This document shows positions 17,156-25,607 of a DNA stretch of 64,000 nucleotides, piece after piece. Both the position numbers and the translations under genes were made by a program. The notes beneath the pieces are model-generated. The model made no database searches. It had not been told where the DNA came from and saw only the letters and a list, made by a program, of their open reading frames with translations. Positions within the stretch are counted from its first letter, which is position 1, and every line of letters begins with the position of its first letter. Location: the NCBI GenBank assembly GCA_046349155.1, contig JAXMCW010000003.1, forward strand, positions 186,001 to 250,000. Reading direction: 5' to 3'. The DNA is from Alsobacter sp046349155 (lineage in GTDB: Bacteria > Pseudomonadota > Alphaproteobacteria > Rhizobiales > Beijerinckiaceae).

Positions 17156-18980
17156 GGGCGCCTCCGCCGAGGTGACCGGACCCCGCGTAGATCGCTCGCA
17201 CCAGCTCGGACGTCACGACCTCCTCCACCGAGCCGTCGAGCACGAGCTGGCCCTGGTGGAGCACCACCATGCGCGAGCTGATGTTGCGCACGAACTCGAG
17301 GTCGTGCTCGACGAGCAGGATGCAGATGTCGCCGCGCGCCGCGAGCTCGGTGAGGATGCCGCCGATCACCGTGCGTTCGGGCTTGGTGAGGCCGGCCGTC
17401 GGCTCGTCGAGAAGCAGGATGCTGGGCTCCAGCGCGAGCACCATGGCGAGTTTGAGCGCCTGCTTCATGCCATGCGAGAGCAGGCGCGCCGGCGTGTCGA
17501 GCCGGCCGTCGAGGCCGGTTGCGGCAAGCACGTGCGTGGCGGCGAGCGGCAGCTTCAAGAGCGGATCGGTCGCCCAGAGCGAGGGTCTGTCGAGACGGCT
17601 GCGGGCGATGCGCAGGCAGTCGCGCACGCTGAGCGCGTCGAAGATGTTGGAAGTCTGGAACTTGCGCCCGACCCCGAGGGCCACGCAATCCTCGGGCGGG
17701 CGGCGGCCGATCTCCACGCCGTTCAGCGCGATCGTGCCGCCGCTGCGCTCGGCCCCGTCGGCGATGCAGCGCATCAAGGTGGTTTTTCCTGCGCCGTTCG
17801 GTCCTACCAGGCTCACGAGCTCGCCACGTTTGGCTGCGAGGTCGATGCCGCGCAGCACCTGCAGGCTGCCAAAGGACTTCGAGACGCCCTTGATCTCGAG
17901 CGCCGGGCCCGCGCCGCCGACGGGGGCCCGGCCGGGCGCGGCCTGCACGGCGAGCCCCGTCCCGGCGACCTGCCGGCGCGGAGCGAGCCGCCGCCCGATC
18001 GCGCTCAACCCGTCGCCCAGCACCGGCCCCAGCCCGCGCGGGAACAGCACGATCACCAGCACGAAGACGATGCCGAGGATGAGCTTCCAGACGAAGGGGA
18101 ACTCGCCGCTGAGCTGCGCCGTGGACCAGTCGATCAGGAGCGTGCCGAGCACTGGCCCGATCAGCGTGCCTCTCCCGCCCAGCGCCACCCAGACCACGAG
18201 CTCCGTGCCGAAGACGAAACCCGTCAGCTCGGGCGCGATGACGCTGGTGAAGCAGGCATAGGCGAAGCCGGCGGCCGCGCCCACCATGCCCGCCACGATG
18301 AAGACGATGAGCTTGAGGCGCTGCGGGTCGAGCCCGAGGTATCGGCAGCGCACCTCGTTCTCGCGCACGCTGACGAGAAGCCGGCCGGCGTCCGAGCGCA
18401 ACACGATCCAGGTCAGGCCCGTGAGCGCGACGAGCCCGAGGCCGGCAAGGCGGAACCAGGCCTCGATCGAGAGGTCCGGCACCTCGAATCCCGACAGGCC
18501 GCTGCTCGATCCCGTGAAGTTGCCGCCGGAGAAGATGACTTGCGTCACCACGATCGGCAGGACGAGCGTGATCACGGAGGCATAGAGCTGGGAGGCCCCG
18601 GGCCCGAAGGCGAGCCAGCCCACCAGGGCCGCCACCACGCCGGCGGCCACGATCGCGCCGGCGAGCGCGAGGACGAGGTTGGCCGGCGAATAGCCGACAT
18701 GCACGAAGGTGAGGCCCGCCGCGTAGGCCCCGATCCCGAAGAAGGCCGACTGCCCGAAGGTGAGCACGCCCATCGTTCCCCACAGCACGTCGACCGTGAG
18801 GGCCACGCAGGCATAGAGGAAGGACCGCACGAGGATGTTGACGGTGTAGCTGTCGAAGACGAGCGGGGCGAACCACACGGCGAGGCTCGCGGCCAGCAGG
18901 CAGGCTACCAGCAGCCTGTGCGGCGCGCCGGCGCGCGCGTTGCGGGCTGGCTTCGTGGAGAGGGCGACGGGCTCAGTCAC
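17148..18980 (-). CDS. livMG: Fused LivM-type permease and LivG-type ATPase
   Basis: This 610-residue protein combines two normally separate subunits. Residues about 25-330 are a multi-helix LivM permease with the coupling region near YLGLDPQRLKLIVF. An alanine/arginine/proline-rich linker follows. Residues about 360-600 are a LivG ATPase with Walker A GPNGAGKTT, signature-equivalent LSHGMKQALKLAMVL, Walker B ILLLDEPTAGLT and LVEHDLEFV. The signature has SH in place of SG. It overlaps both neighbours by 8 bases. Fusions of this kind occur in some alpha- and betaproteobacteria. Confidence 0.92.
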   Translation of the reverse strand: MTEPVALSTKPARNARAGAPHRLLVACLLAASLAVWFAPLVFDSYTVNILVRSFLYACVALTVDVLWGTMGVLTFGQSAFFGIGAYAAGLTFVHVGYSPANLVLALAGAIVAAGVVAALVGWLAFGPGASQLYASVITLVLPIVVTQVIFSGGNFTGSSSGLSGFEVPDLSIEAWFRLAGLGLVALTGLTWIVLRSDAGRLLVSVRENEVRCRYLGLDPQRLKLIVFIVAGMVGAAAGFAYACFTSVIAPELTGFVFGTELVVWVALGGRGTLIGPVLGTLLIDWSTAQLSGEFPFVWKLILGIVFVLVIVLFPRGLGPVLGDGLSAIGRRLAPRRQVAGTGLAVQAAPGRAPVGGAGPALEIKGVSKSFGSLQVLRGIDLAAKRGELVSLVGPNGAGKTTLMRCIADGAERSGGTIALNGVEIGRRPPEDCVALGVGRKFQTSNIFDALSVRDCLRIARSRLDRPSLWATDPLLKLPLAATHVLAATGLDGRLDTPARLLSHGMKQALKLAMVLALEPSILLLDEPTAGLTKPERTVIGGILTELAARGDICILLVEHDLEFVRNISSRMVVLHQGQLVLDGSVEEVVTSELVRAIYAGSGHLGGGAHG

Positions 18981-19809
18981 GGGCGAAGCCTTGCGGGCGG
19001 ATGCGCAGGATCACCGCGGCGAGCACGGCGATGGTGAGGCCGCCCAGGACGGGACTGACGAGCGAGCTCACCAGGACCTGGGCGCCGCCCAGGACGAGGC
19101 AGGCAGCGGCGAGGCTCGCCAGCGACGCGCCGGCCACGAGCACGAGCATGAAGGCGTTGACCAGCCATGGCACCCCCATGTTTGGGTCCACGCTGGAGAG
19201 CGGCGTGATCAGCGCGCCGGCCACGGCGGCGAGGGCGGAGCCGAGCACGAATGTGGAGAGCCGCACGAGCCCCGCATTGATGCCGAGCCCGCGCGCAAGG
19301 TCCTCGTTCATGATGACGGCGCGCGTGGCGAGGCCCAGCCGCGTGCCGCGCAGCAGCGCGGCCAGCGCGACGGCGACGACGAGCGCCACGCCCACCAGCA
19401 CAAGCCTGTACTGCGAATAGCTCTCGCCCATCAGGTCTACGGCTCCCTTGATGGGGCTCTCGGCGAACTGCACTTCGCGGCCGAAGGCGATGGTGATGGC
19501 CTGCCCGATGATGATGCCGAGCCCCCAGGTGGCGAGGATGGCGTCGAGCGGCCGTGCGTAAAGCGGGCGCACGACGAGCCGCTCGATCAGCATCCCCGCC
19601 GCAGCGCCGAACAGGGCTGCGAGTGGAATCGCGGCCCAGGGGTTCAGGCCCCAGCGCGTGGCGGCCAGCGCCGCGTACCCGCCGATGGTGAGCAGGCCCC
19701 CATGGGCGAAGTTGATGATCTTCATCACCCCGAACACGATCAGCAGGCCGCTCGCCACCGTGAAGAGGATGGCGGCCGTCGTCACGATGTCGAGCGCCTG
19801 GGCCAGCAT
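18973..19809 (-). CDS. livH: Branched-chain-type ABC transporter permease (LivH-like)
   Basis: This 278-residue inner-membrane permease has about eight hydrophobic helices. The N-terminal segment FGVMKIINFAHGGLLTIGGY is the LivH family hallmark, and the coupling loop TRLGLATRAVIMNEDLARGLGIN contacts the ATPase. Its ATG at 19809 is preceded by a 103-base gap to the binding-protein gene, and its end overlaps the fused LivMG gene, so the transporter genes are co-transcribed. Confidence 0.93.
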   Translation of the reverse strand: MLAQALDIVTTAAILFTVASGLLIVFGVMKIINFAHGGLLTIGGYAALAATRWGLNPWAAIPLAALFGAAAGMLIERLVVRPLYARPLDAILATWGLGIIIGQAITIAFGREVQFAESPIKGAVDLMGESYSQYRLVLVGVALVVAVALAALLRGTRLGLATRAVIMNEDLARGLGINAGLVRLSTFVLGSALAAVAGALITPLSSVDPNMGVPWLVNAFMLVLVAGASLASLAAACLVLGGAQVLVSSLVSPVLGGLTIAVLAAVILRIRPQGFARD

Positions 19810-19912
19810 GGCGGGAATCCGGTCGGGGTCGAGCGGGACGGCCTCGCGCCGGCCGCGGAGAAACGAAGCGGCACAGGCGGGCGAGGGCCGGCAGCCCCCG
19901 CCCGCAGAAGGC

Positions 19913-21073
19913 TTACTTCAAGTTGGGGCACTGGTCGCCGGGATCGACGTCCTTGAAGGTCGAGAGGATCTTCACGCTGCCGTCGCCCTGCACCTGGCCG
20001 AGATACATGGTCAGCGGCGCGTGGCGCTGCTTGCTCATGGCGATCGCGCCGCGGGGACCGTCGACCTTCACCTCGGCCAGGGCCTTGATGACGGCGTCGG
20101 GCTGGGTCGACCCCGCCTTCTCCACCGCCGCCTTGTAGGCGTAGACGCCCTCGTATTGCGGCACGGAGAGGTCGTTCGGCGTCTTCAGGTTCGTGCCGAA
20201 CTTCTTCTCCATGGCGGCGAGGAAGGTCTTGTTGGCGGGCGAGTCGATGTTGGTCAGGTAGGAGCCGGAGATGAAGATGCCCTCGGCGTCGCCGCCCATG
20301 CTCTTGGCGGTACCCTCGTCGACCGCGAGGTTGCCGTAGAGCGACTTGATGCCGGCCGCGCGCAGCTGCTTCGTCAGCGTCACGTTGGGCGCGCCGCCCG
20401 CCGTGGAGGTGACGATGGCGTCGGGGTTGGCCGCCTTGATCTTGCTGATGATCGCGGTCCAGTCCGTCGCGTCCATGGGCGCGTATTCGTCGCCCACCAC
20501 CTTGCCTCCGGTCTTCTCGATGTACTGCTTGGTGAAGGCGAGCATCCCGCGGCCGAAAGCGTAGTCGCTGCCGACCAGGAAGTAGGTCTTGGCGCCCTTG
20601 TCCTTGAAGTAGTCCACGATGGGCGCGACCTGCTGGTCGGGGACCCAGGCGTTGACGTAGAGGTAGGGGTTGCAGGAGCGCCCCTCGTAGAACGAGGTGT
20701 AAATGTAGGGCACCTTGTTGCGGCTGACGATCGGCAGGCCGGCATTGCGGGCGGCGCTCGTCTCCATCGAGATCAGCACGTCGACCTTCTTCTGCAGGAT
20801 CAGTGACTCGAAGGCCTTCTGCGCGCCCGCCGCGCCCGAGCCGTCGTCGGCGACCTCGAGCTCGACCTTCTTGCCGAGAATGCCGCCCTTGGCGTTGATC
20901 TCCTCGACGGCGAGTTCGGCCGACTGCACCACCGACGGCGCGACGACGCTGTTGGCGCCGGACAGGCCGACGGGAATACCGATCTTGATCGTATCGGCCG
21001 CCTGCGAAGCGGACGCCCCGAGCGCGATGGCGAAGGCCGCGGCGGCGGCGGAAGACAACAGGGATTTCGTCAC
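19913..21073 (-). CDS. Periplasmic amide/urea/branched-chain-type substrate-binding protein
   Basis: This protein of about 386 residues has a signal peptide ending ASQAADT and a periplasmic-binding fold opening IKIGIPVGLSGANSV. It resembles the UrtA/FmdD/AmiC branch (SFYEGRSCNPYLYVN, FLVGSDYAFGRG). I start at GTG 21073 because GGAGGG lies 4 bases before it; an in-frame ATG at 21085 overlaps that ribosome site and has none of its own. It delivers ligand to the LivH/LivMG/LivF complex encoded downstream. With an amidase and AmiC/AmiR in the same unit, a short amide or urea-like compound is the likely ligand. Confidence 0.9.
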   Translation of the reverse strand: MTKSLLSSAAAAAFAIALGASASQAADTIKIGIPVGLSGANSVVAPSVVQSAELAVEEINAKGGILGKKVELEVADDGSGAAGAQKAFESLILQKKVDVLISMETSAARNAGLPIVSRNKVPYIYTSFYEGRSCNPYLYVNAWVPDQQVAPIVDYFKDKGAKTYFLVGSDYAFGRGMLAFTKQYIEKTGGKVVGDEYAPMDATDWTAIISKIKAANPDAIVTSTAGGAPNVTLTKQLRAAGIKSLYGNLAVDEGTAKSMGGDAEGIFISGSYLTNIDSPANKTFLAAMEKKFGTNLKTPNDLSVPQYEGVYAYKAAVEKAGSTQPDAVIKALAEVKVDGPRGAIAMSKQRHAPLTMYLGQVQGDGSVKILSTFKDVDPGDQCPNLK

Positions 21074-21128
21074 TACACCCTCCATGGTGACGGTTGCACA
21101 ACACCACCTTCCTTCGAGGTCGAAACCG

Positions 21129-21142
21129 TTCCTTCGAAGGAA
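21129..21142. repeat. 14-bp perfect palindrome between amidase and binding-protein genes
   Basis: TTCCTTCGAAGGAA lies in the 123-base gap between the amidase stop and the binding-protein start. A partial copy (CCTTCCTTCGAGG) lies about 20 bases away. It could form a short hairpin that stabilises or processes the transcript ahead of the highly expressed binding protein; this is inference. Confidence 0.35.
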
Positions 21143-21196
21143 AAGATGATCGATCAGAGACTTGCCGGCGTTCCTCCGACGTGGCCGGCCGGCAGG

Positions 21197-22066
21197 CTAG
21201 TACCAGCCGCGCGGGGCCGACGCGCCGAGCATCTCGGCATAGACGTCGGTGCGGCGGTCGCGGAGCACCTGGTTGAACGCGTTCCAGTTGCGTGCTCTGC
21301 GGGCCTCGCCGAGGTCGACCTCGGCGAGGATGATCTCCTCCTTGTCGCGGCTAGCCGGGCCGGCCACCGGCCAGCCCGTATAGCTCACGATGACGCTCTG
21401 GCCCTCGAAGGGCTGGCCCCGCTCCACGCCGACGCGGTCGGCGGCGGCGATGAAGATCGAGTTGGAATGGGCGGCCGCCATGCACAGGATGTTGGCCATG
21501 GCCTCGCGACCCTCGGCCTGGCCGGGGATGGGCACCCAGTTGGTGGGCACGCAGACGATGTCCGCGCCCTGCAAGGCGCAAAGGCGGTAGGTCTCGGGGA
21601 ACCAGCCGTCATAGCAGATGCCGACGCCGATGCGGCCGATCGGCGTGGCGAAGACGGGGAAACCCAGGTTGCCGGGCTCGAAGAACAGGTTCTCGTTGCC
21701 CCACAGGTGCACCTTGCGGAAGGTGCCGACATGGCCGTGCGGGCCGATCACGACGGCAGAGTTGTAGAGGCGGTGCCCATCGCGCTCGCAGATGCCGGCG
21801 ACGATGTGCAGCTTGTGCGCGGCGGCGAGGGCCGCCCATCGCTCGCAGGTGGGGCCGCCTGGGACCGGCTCGGCCGCCGCGAAGGCCTCGTCGCGGGTGT
21901 GGAACACGTAGCCGGAATTGGCGAGTTCCGGCAGCACCACCAGCGTGGCCCCGCGGCCGGCGGCCTCCTCGATCAGGCGGACGGACTTGTCGACATTGGC
22001 CTCCTTGGAGCCGACGACCGGCTCCATCTGGACGCAAGCGATTACTGTCCGGCTGGATTGCGTCAT
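21197..22066 (-). CDS. Carbon-nitrogen hydrolase (nitrilase-superfamily amidase)
   Basis: This 289-residue cytoplasmic hydrolase carries the full nitrilase-superfamily triad: Glu47 in LPELANSGY, Lys118 in FRKVHLW and Cys151 in ICYDGWFPE. It therefore hydrolyses an amide, carbamoyl or nitrile C-N bond. ATG 22066 is chosen over GTG 22069 because GGGGAG lies about 6 bases before it. The gene follows a leader with an intrinsic terminator and an upstream AmiR gene, the arrangement of amide-inducible amidases, although this is not the AmiE-type aliphatic amidase of Pseudomonas. Exact substrate is unknown. Confidence 0.92.
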   Translation of the reverse strand: MTQSSRTVIACVQMEPVVGSKEANVDKSVRLIEEAAGRGATLVVLPELANSGYVFHTRDEAFAAAEPVPGGPTCERWAALAAAHKLHIVAGICERDGHRLYNSAVVIGPHGHVGTFRKVHLWGNENLFFEPGNLGFPVFATPIGRIGVGICYDGWFPETYRLCALQGADIVCVPTNWVPIPGQAEGREAMANILCMAAAHSNSIFIAAADRVGVERGQPFEGQSVIVSYTGWPVAGPASRDKEEIILAEVDLGEARRARNWNAFNQVLRDRRTDVYAEMLGASAPRGWY

Positions 22067-22083
22067 CACGCACTCCCCAGTTG

Positions 22084-22131
22084 AAAAAAGAAAAACCCCC
22101 GACCACGCCTCAGAGAGGCGCCTGTCGAGGG
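22084..22131 (-). terminator. Intrinsic terminator in the amidase leader
   Basis: On the minus strand an 8-bp outer stem (CCCTCGAC with GTCGGGGG, one U-G pair) and a 6-bp inner stem (CGCCTC with GAGGCG, loop TCT) are followed at once by TTTTTCTTTTTT. It ends only 18 bases before the amidase ATG, inside the operon. Placed between an ANTAR-protein gene and the gene it should control, it is the expected target of transcription antitermination. Confidence 0.88.
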
Positions 22132-22152
22132 CTACATAGCCTTGATTTGAGC

Positions 22153-22185
22153 GCAGCGATCACGCTGCTCGCACATCCCTGTGCG
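22153..22185 (-). promoter_or_regulatory. Candidate ANTAR-binding tandem hairpins
   Basis: Two adjacent stem-loops precede the terminator. The first to be transcribed (22185-22170) is a 5-bp stem CGCAC/GTGCG with the hexaloop AGGGAU, which has the A1 and G4 loop bases of known ANTAR RNA targets. The second (22168-22153) is a 6-bp stem GCAGCG/CGCUGC with a UGAU tetraloop, which does not match the consensus. The first fits the model well, the second only in position. Confidence 0.6.
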
Positions 22186-22265
22186 CCGCCGATCAAACAG
22201 AAATACACGCGGTCGGTCAAGCGGGGTCGGCCGCAGAAAGTTCTGGCAGAGTGATTGCTTTCTGC

Positions 22266-22901
22266 TCAGCGCCTTGCCGCAGGTTTGGTCACCTCGGCCG
22301 GCGAGTGGTCCAGCCTCATGTCGCCCAGGAGATCGGCCGCGTGGATGATCGAGGTCGCGATCGCCGCGACAGGCACGCGCTTGGCCGTGGCCTGCTTGCG
22401 CATGAACTGGTAGGCCTCGTCCTCGCCGAGGTTCCTGAGCTTCATCAGGAGGCGTGTCGCCTTCTCGATCTCGCGCCGCGTGCGCAAGGTCTCCTCGAGC
22501 TTGGCGACCTTGTGGTTGAGCCTCGTCTCGTAGCCCTTCAGCGAGAGCGCCAGGACCAGCGTGGACAACACCCCCACGGGACGTACGGGCCGGATCAGCA
22601 CGCCGTGCGCGTTGGCGTCGAGCAATGCCTTCAGGGTGGTCGGGTTCTCGTAGTCGAGGACGGCGATCACGGCGGCGTCGCTCTCGGTGCGCCAGGGCAT
22701 GGCGACCGCCTGCTCGCGGTCCAGCGAGACGAACACGACGTCGACGGGAGAGGGCAGGGAAGCCGGGGGCGGCCAGATCGCCTGCACCTGGCAACCGATG
22801 CGCTGCAATTGCCGGCTCAGGTCTTCCCCGTCCCTGTCGCGGGGATGGATGACGACGACGCGCCGGTCGCGGAGGTTGCGGACGATCGTGGCGCTGGTCA
22901 C
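22266..22901 (-). CDS. amiR: AmiR-like ANTAR domain antitermination regulator
   Basis: This 211-residue protein has a degenerate receiver-like domain (about 10-125), a coiled-coil segment (about 125-160, LNHKVAKLEETLRTRREIEKA) and a C-terminal ANTAR RNA-binding domain (about 145-200, ATRLLMKLRNLGEDEAYQFM). AmiR binds leader RNA to stop terminator formation, and is held inactive by AmiC when no amide is present. Its ATG overlaps the AmiC gene stop by 4 bases (ATGA), as expected for partners. The leader terminator just downstream is the likely target. Confidence 0.92.
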   Translation of the reverse strand: MTSATIVRNLRDRRVVVIHPRDRDGEDLSRQLQRIGCQVQAIWPPPASLPSPVDVVFVSLDREQAVAMPWRTESDAAVIAVLDYENPTTLKALLDANAHGVLIRPVRPVGVLSTLVLALSLKGYETRLNHKVAKLEETLRTRREIEKATRLLMKLRNLGEDEAYQFMRKQATAKRVPVAAIATSIIHAADLLGDMRLDHSPAEVTKPAARR

Positions 22902-24043
22902 GACGGCGCCCGCTCGTCCAGCCAGGCATCGTCGTAGGCGAGATTCACGAGGTAGGGGTCAGGCCTCACGCGCGCGCCCGCCTCCCAGGCGACGCGGAAG
23001 TCCCCGTGCGCGTCGACGACGCCGATACGGGGGCGCAAGGTCGTGTGCTGATTGTCCGGCTCCACCGTGATGCGGCCCTGCGGCGCGTCGAACTCGAGCC
23101 CCGCCGCGGCCGCCGCGAGGCGCTCGGCGTCGAGCGTGCCGGAGCGCTCGAGGGCGCGCGCGAAGACGTGGATCTGCGTGTAGGACGCCTCGGCATACAT
23201 GCTGACCGGCGCGTCCGCCCCGAAGCTCGCGCGATAGGCGGAGACGAAGGCGCGGTTCTCCGGCGTGTCCACGGTGGAGAAATAGGGCGCCGACGTGATG
23301 TGGCCCTCGCAAAAGCCCGGGCCCACCGCGCGGATGTCTCCCTCCGCCATGGTGAGGCTGCCGATCGGGATGCGGGCGGGCTCGATGCCCTCCTCGCGGT
23401 AGGTGCGGTAGAAGAGGCGGCCGACCTCGCCGACCACCGTGGAGAACACGGCGTCAGGCTTCTGCTTGGCGATGTCGCGGCAGATGCGCTCGAGCTGGCG
23501 CTGGTCCGGCGCACGCATAGGCACGTAGTGCTCGGCGACGATGTCGCCCTCCTCCCGCTCGATGAACTCCCGCATGATGCGGTTGGACTCGCGGGGATAG
23601 ATGTAGTCCGACCCGACGAGGTAGATCCGCTTGCCGTGATGCCGCGCGATGTAGCGGGCCAGCTGGATGGAGTTCTGGTTCGGCGTCGCGCCGCCATAGA
23701 TGACGTTGGGCGAATATTCGAAGCCCTCGTAGAGCGAGGGGTAGAAGAGGAGCCCGTTGCGCCGCTCCACGAGCGGCAGGATCGCCTTGCGGCAGTCTGA
23801 CGTGCAGCAGCCGAAGATCACGGAGACTCCGTCCGCCGTCATCAGCCGGTCCGCATAGGCCCGGTAGCCGTCGGGATGCGAGCCCGGATCGTAGCAGACA
23901 GGCTCGATGAAACGGCCCAGCACGCCGCCGCGGCGGTTGATCTCCTCGACAGCGAGCGCCGTGCCGCGGAAGTGCTCGGTCTCGATGACCTCCGTAAGCC
24001 CGCTCCGTGAGAAGAGCACGCCAATGCGCCACGCCTCGGTCAC
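22898..24043 (-). CDS. amiC: AmiC-like amide sensor, negative regulator of AmiR
   Basis: This 381-residue protein has a periplasmic-binding fold but no signal peptide, as in cytoplasmic AmiC. Conserved stretches include IGVLFSRSGLTEVIETEH, the YPSLYEGFEYSPNVIYGG segment, VGSDYIYPRESN and FSTVVGEVGRLFYR. I start at GTG 24043 because the family N-terminus begins there; the preceding ATG is out of frame. AmiC captures AmiR until an amide ligand releases it. It is the first gene of the operon that ends with LivF, so sensor, antiterminator, enzyme and importer are transcribed together. Confidence 0.92.
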   Translation of the reverse strand: MTEAWRIGVLFSRSGLTEVIETEHFRGTALAVEEINRRGGVLGRFIEPVCYDPGSHPDGYRAYADRLMTADGVSVIFGCCTSDCRKAILPLVERRNGLLFYPSLYEGFEYSPNVIYGGATPNQNSIQLARYIARHHGKRIYLVGSDYIYPRESNRIMREFIEREEGDIVAEHYVPMRAPDQRQLERICRDIAKQKPDAVFSTVVGEVGRLFYRTYREEGIEPARIPIGSLTMAEGDIRAVGPGFCEGHITSAPYFSTVDTPENRAFVSAYRASFGADAPVSMYAEASYTQIHVFARALERSGTLDAERLAAAAAGLEFDAPQGRITVEPDNQHTTLRPRIGVVDAHGDFRVAWEAGARVRPDPYLVNLAYDDAWLDERAPS

Positions 24044-24297
24044 GCCACCACCATCTCCGCTGCACTCCGCCGCCGTGATAGCCGATGCGCGGCGCTTTGA
24101 CCAAGCGGCAAGCTCGCATCCACGGCCCCGCCGCCGTCCCGGGCTGGCGGCGGGGCCAGCCGCGCTCCATAGAAAATCCGTATGAGGGCTAGCGCAATTA
24201 GTTATTTCATCCCCGCCGACGATCGATGGAAGCTTAACACGACCCAAGAGGTCGGTGGCTGGCGATCCATCAGCGTCGTCAGGCAGGGAGGAAACTG
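24044..24297. promoter_or_regulatory. Divergent promoter region
   Basis: These 254 bases separate the amiC operon (minus) from the ribose-type transporter cluster (plus). The middle (about 24170-24235) is AT-rich, with GCAATTAGTTATTTCAT, and must carry both promoters. I could not assign clear -35/-10 pairs. GGGAGG precedes the plus-strand start. Confidence 0.5.
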
Positions 24298-25494
24298 ATG
24301 AGATTGACAATCGCAACGTTGTTGCGGTCGATGGCGCTTGCCTCGACTGTAGCGATGACAGTCCCGGCCTTCGCCGCGGGCGTCGATGAGCTTCCGAAGA
24401 CCATTCAGGACGAGCTCTACAACAAAGATGCGCTCGATCCGATGCAGCCGATCGGTGAGAGCATCTATCGGAACTTCATCGCCAAGAAGCCGCCGCCGTG
24501 GACGATCGGCTATGCCAGCTCCTATGCCGGCAACACCTGGCGCGCGGACGTGATGAACCGGCTCCAGAACGTGCTGATCCCCAAGTGGAAGAAGCTCGGC
24601 CTGATCAAGGACGTCGTCATCACGCAGTCCAACCTCAACGACGCCACCCAGATCCAGCAGATGCGCCAGCTGGCCGACCGCGGGGTGGACGCCATCATCG
24701 TCTGCTGCTCGAATCCCACGGCGCTCAACCAGACCGTCAAGTACGCCTATGACAAGGGCATCCCGGTCTTCTCCGCCACCGGCTACCTCACCTCGCCCTA
24801 CGCGCTGAACTCCTCGGCCAACTTCGTCGTCGGCGGCATGATGCTCGGCGAGCAGCAGGCCAAGGACATGAACGGCAAGGGCAACCTGCTGATCGTGGAA
24901 GGCATCCCCGGAGCCTCGGCGTCGGACAGCCAGAACGTCGGCGTGCTCAAGGCGCTGAAGAAGTTTCCCGACATCAAGGTCGCCGGCCAGGTGGCGGGCA
25001 TGTGGACCGACCAGGTCGCGCAGGCCGAGATCCAGAAGTGGCTCGCCACGAACCCGGGCCAGCTCGACGGCATCATCATCCAGTCGGCCTCCGAGCTCGG
25101 CGCGGTGCGCGCCATGAAGCAGAGCGGCCGCCCGATCCCGCCCATGACGATCGGCAGCGAGCTCGGCGCGCTGTGCTTCTGGCGCAAGAACCCCAAGGTC
25201 ATCAGCGCGGCGGTCCATGCCTGGCCGCCCGGGGACGACTTCGAGTTCGCCTGGAACATCATGATGCGCACCCTGCAGGGCCAGGGACCGAAGGTGCAGT
25301 CCATCCTGACCAAGCCGCAGGTGATGACGTTCGAGCAGCTCACCAAGGTGCTCGACGAGAACTGCAGCGAGGACTCCGACGGCTGGTACAACGTCGGCAT
25401 CGAGAACTGGGGCGGCAAGGCCTATCTCGACCAGTTCTTCCTGAAGCCGGCCGACCCCGAAGCCTACGACCCCAAGACGCACGGCAAAAAGTAA
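24298..25494 (+). CDS. Ribose/simple-sugar-type ABC substrate-binding protein
   Basis: This 398-residue periplasmic protein has a signal peptide (residues 1-27, ending PAFAAG) and a type I binding fold of the RbsB class (ITQSNLNDATQIQQMRQLADRGVDAIIVCC). The mature N-terminus carries about 40 extra residues before the fold. GGGAGG lies upstream of the ATG. It is the first gene of a long plus-strand cluster with a matching ATPase and two permeases. The ligand may not be a sugar, because the cluster has lipid-type proteins and a hydrolase but no sugar kinase or isomerase. Confidence 0.9.
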   Translation: MRLTIATLLRSMALASTVAMTVPAFAAGVDELPKTIQDELYNKDALDPMQPIGESIYRNFIAKKPPPWTIGYASSYAGNTWRADVMNRLQNVLIPKWKKLGLIKDVVITQSNLNDATQIQQMRQLADRGVDAIIVCCSNPTALNQTVKYAYDKGIPVFSATGYLTSPYALNSSANFVVGGMMLGEQQAKDMNGKGNLLIVEGIPGASASDSQNVGVLKALKKFPDIKVAGQVAGMWTDQVAQAEIQKWLATNPGQLDGIIIQSASELGAVRAMKQSGRPIPPMTIGSELGALCFWRKNPKVISAAVHAWPPGDDFEFAWNIMMRTLQGQGPKVQSILTKPQVMTFEQLTKVLDENCSEDSDGWYNVGIENWGGKAYLDQFFLKPADPEAYDPKTHGKK

Positions 25495-25607
25495 CCCCTC
25501 GGGTGAACTTGGCCGCCTCCCGCCGGGGGGCGGCCTCTTCCTTTGATGCCAGCCGCCGCCTCCCAGGAAGGACGGCGAACGCCCCCTTGCACCCCCCGCT
25601 GCCCGCC

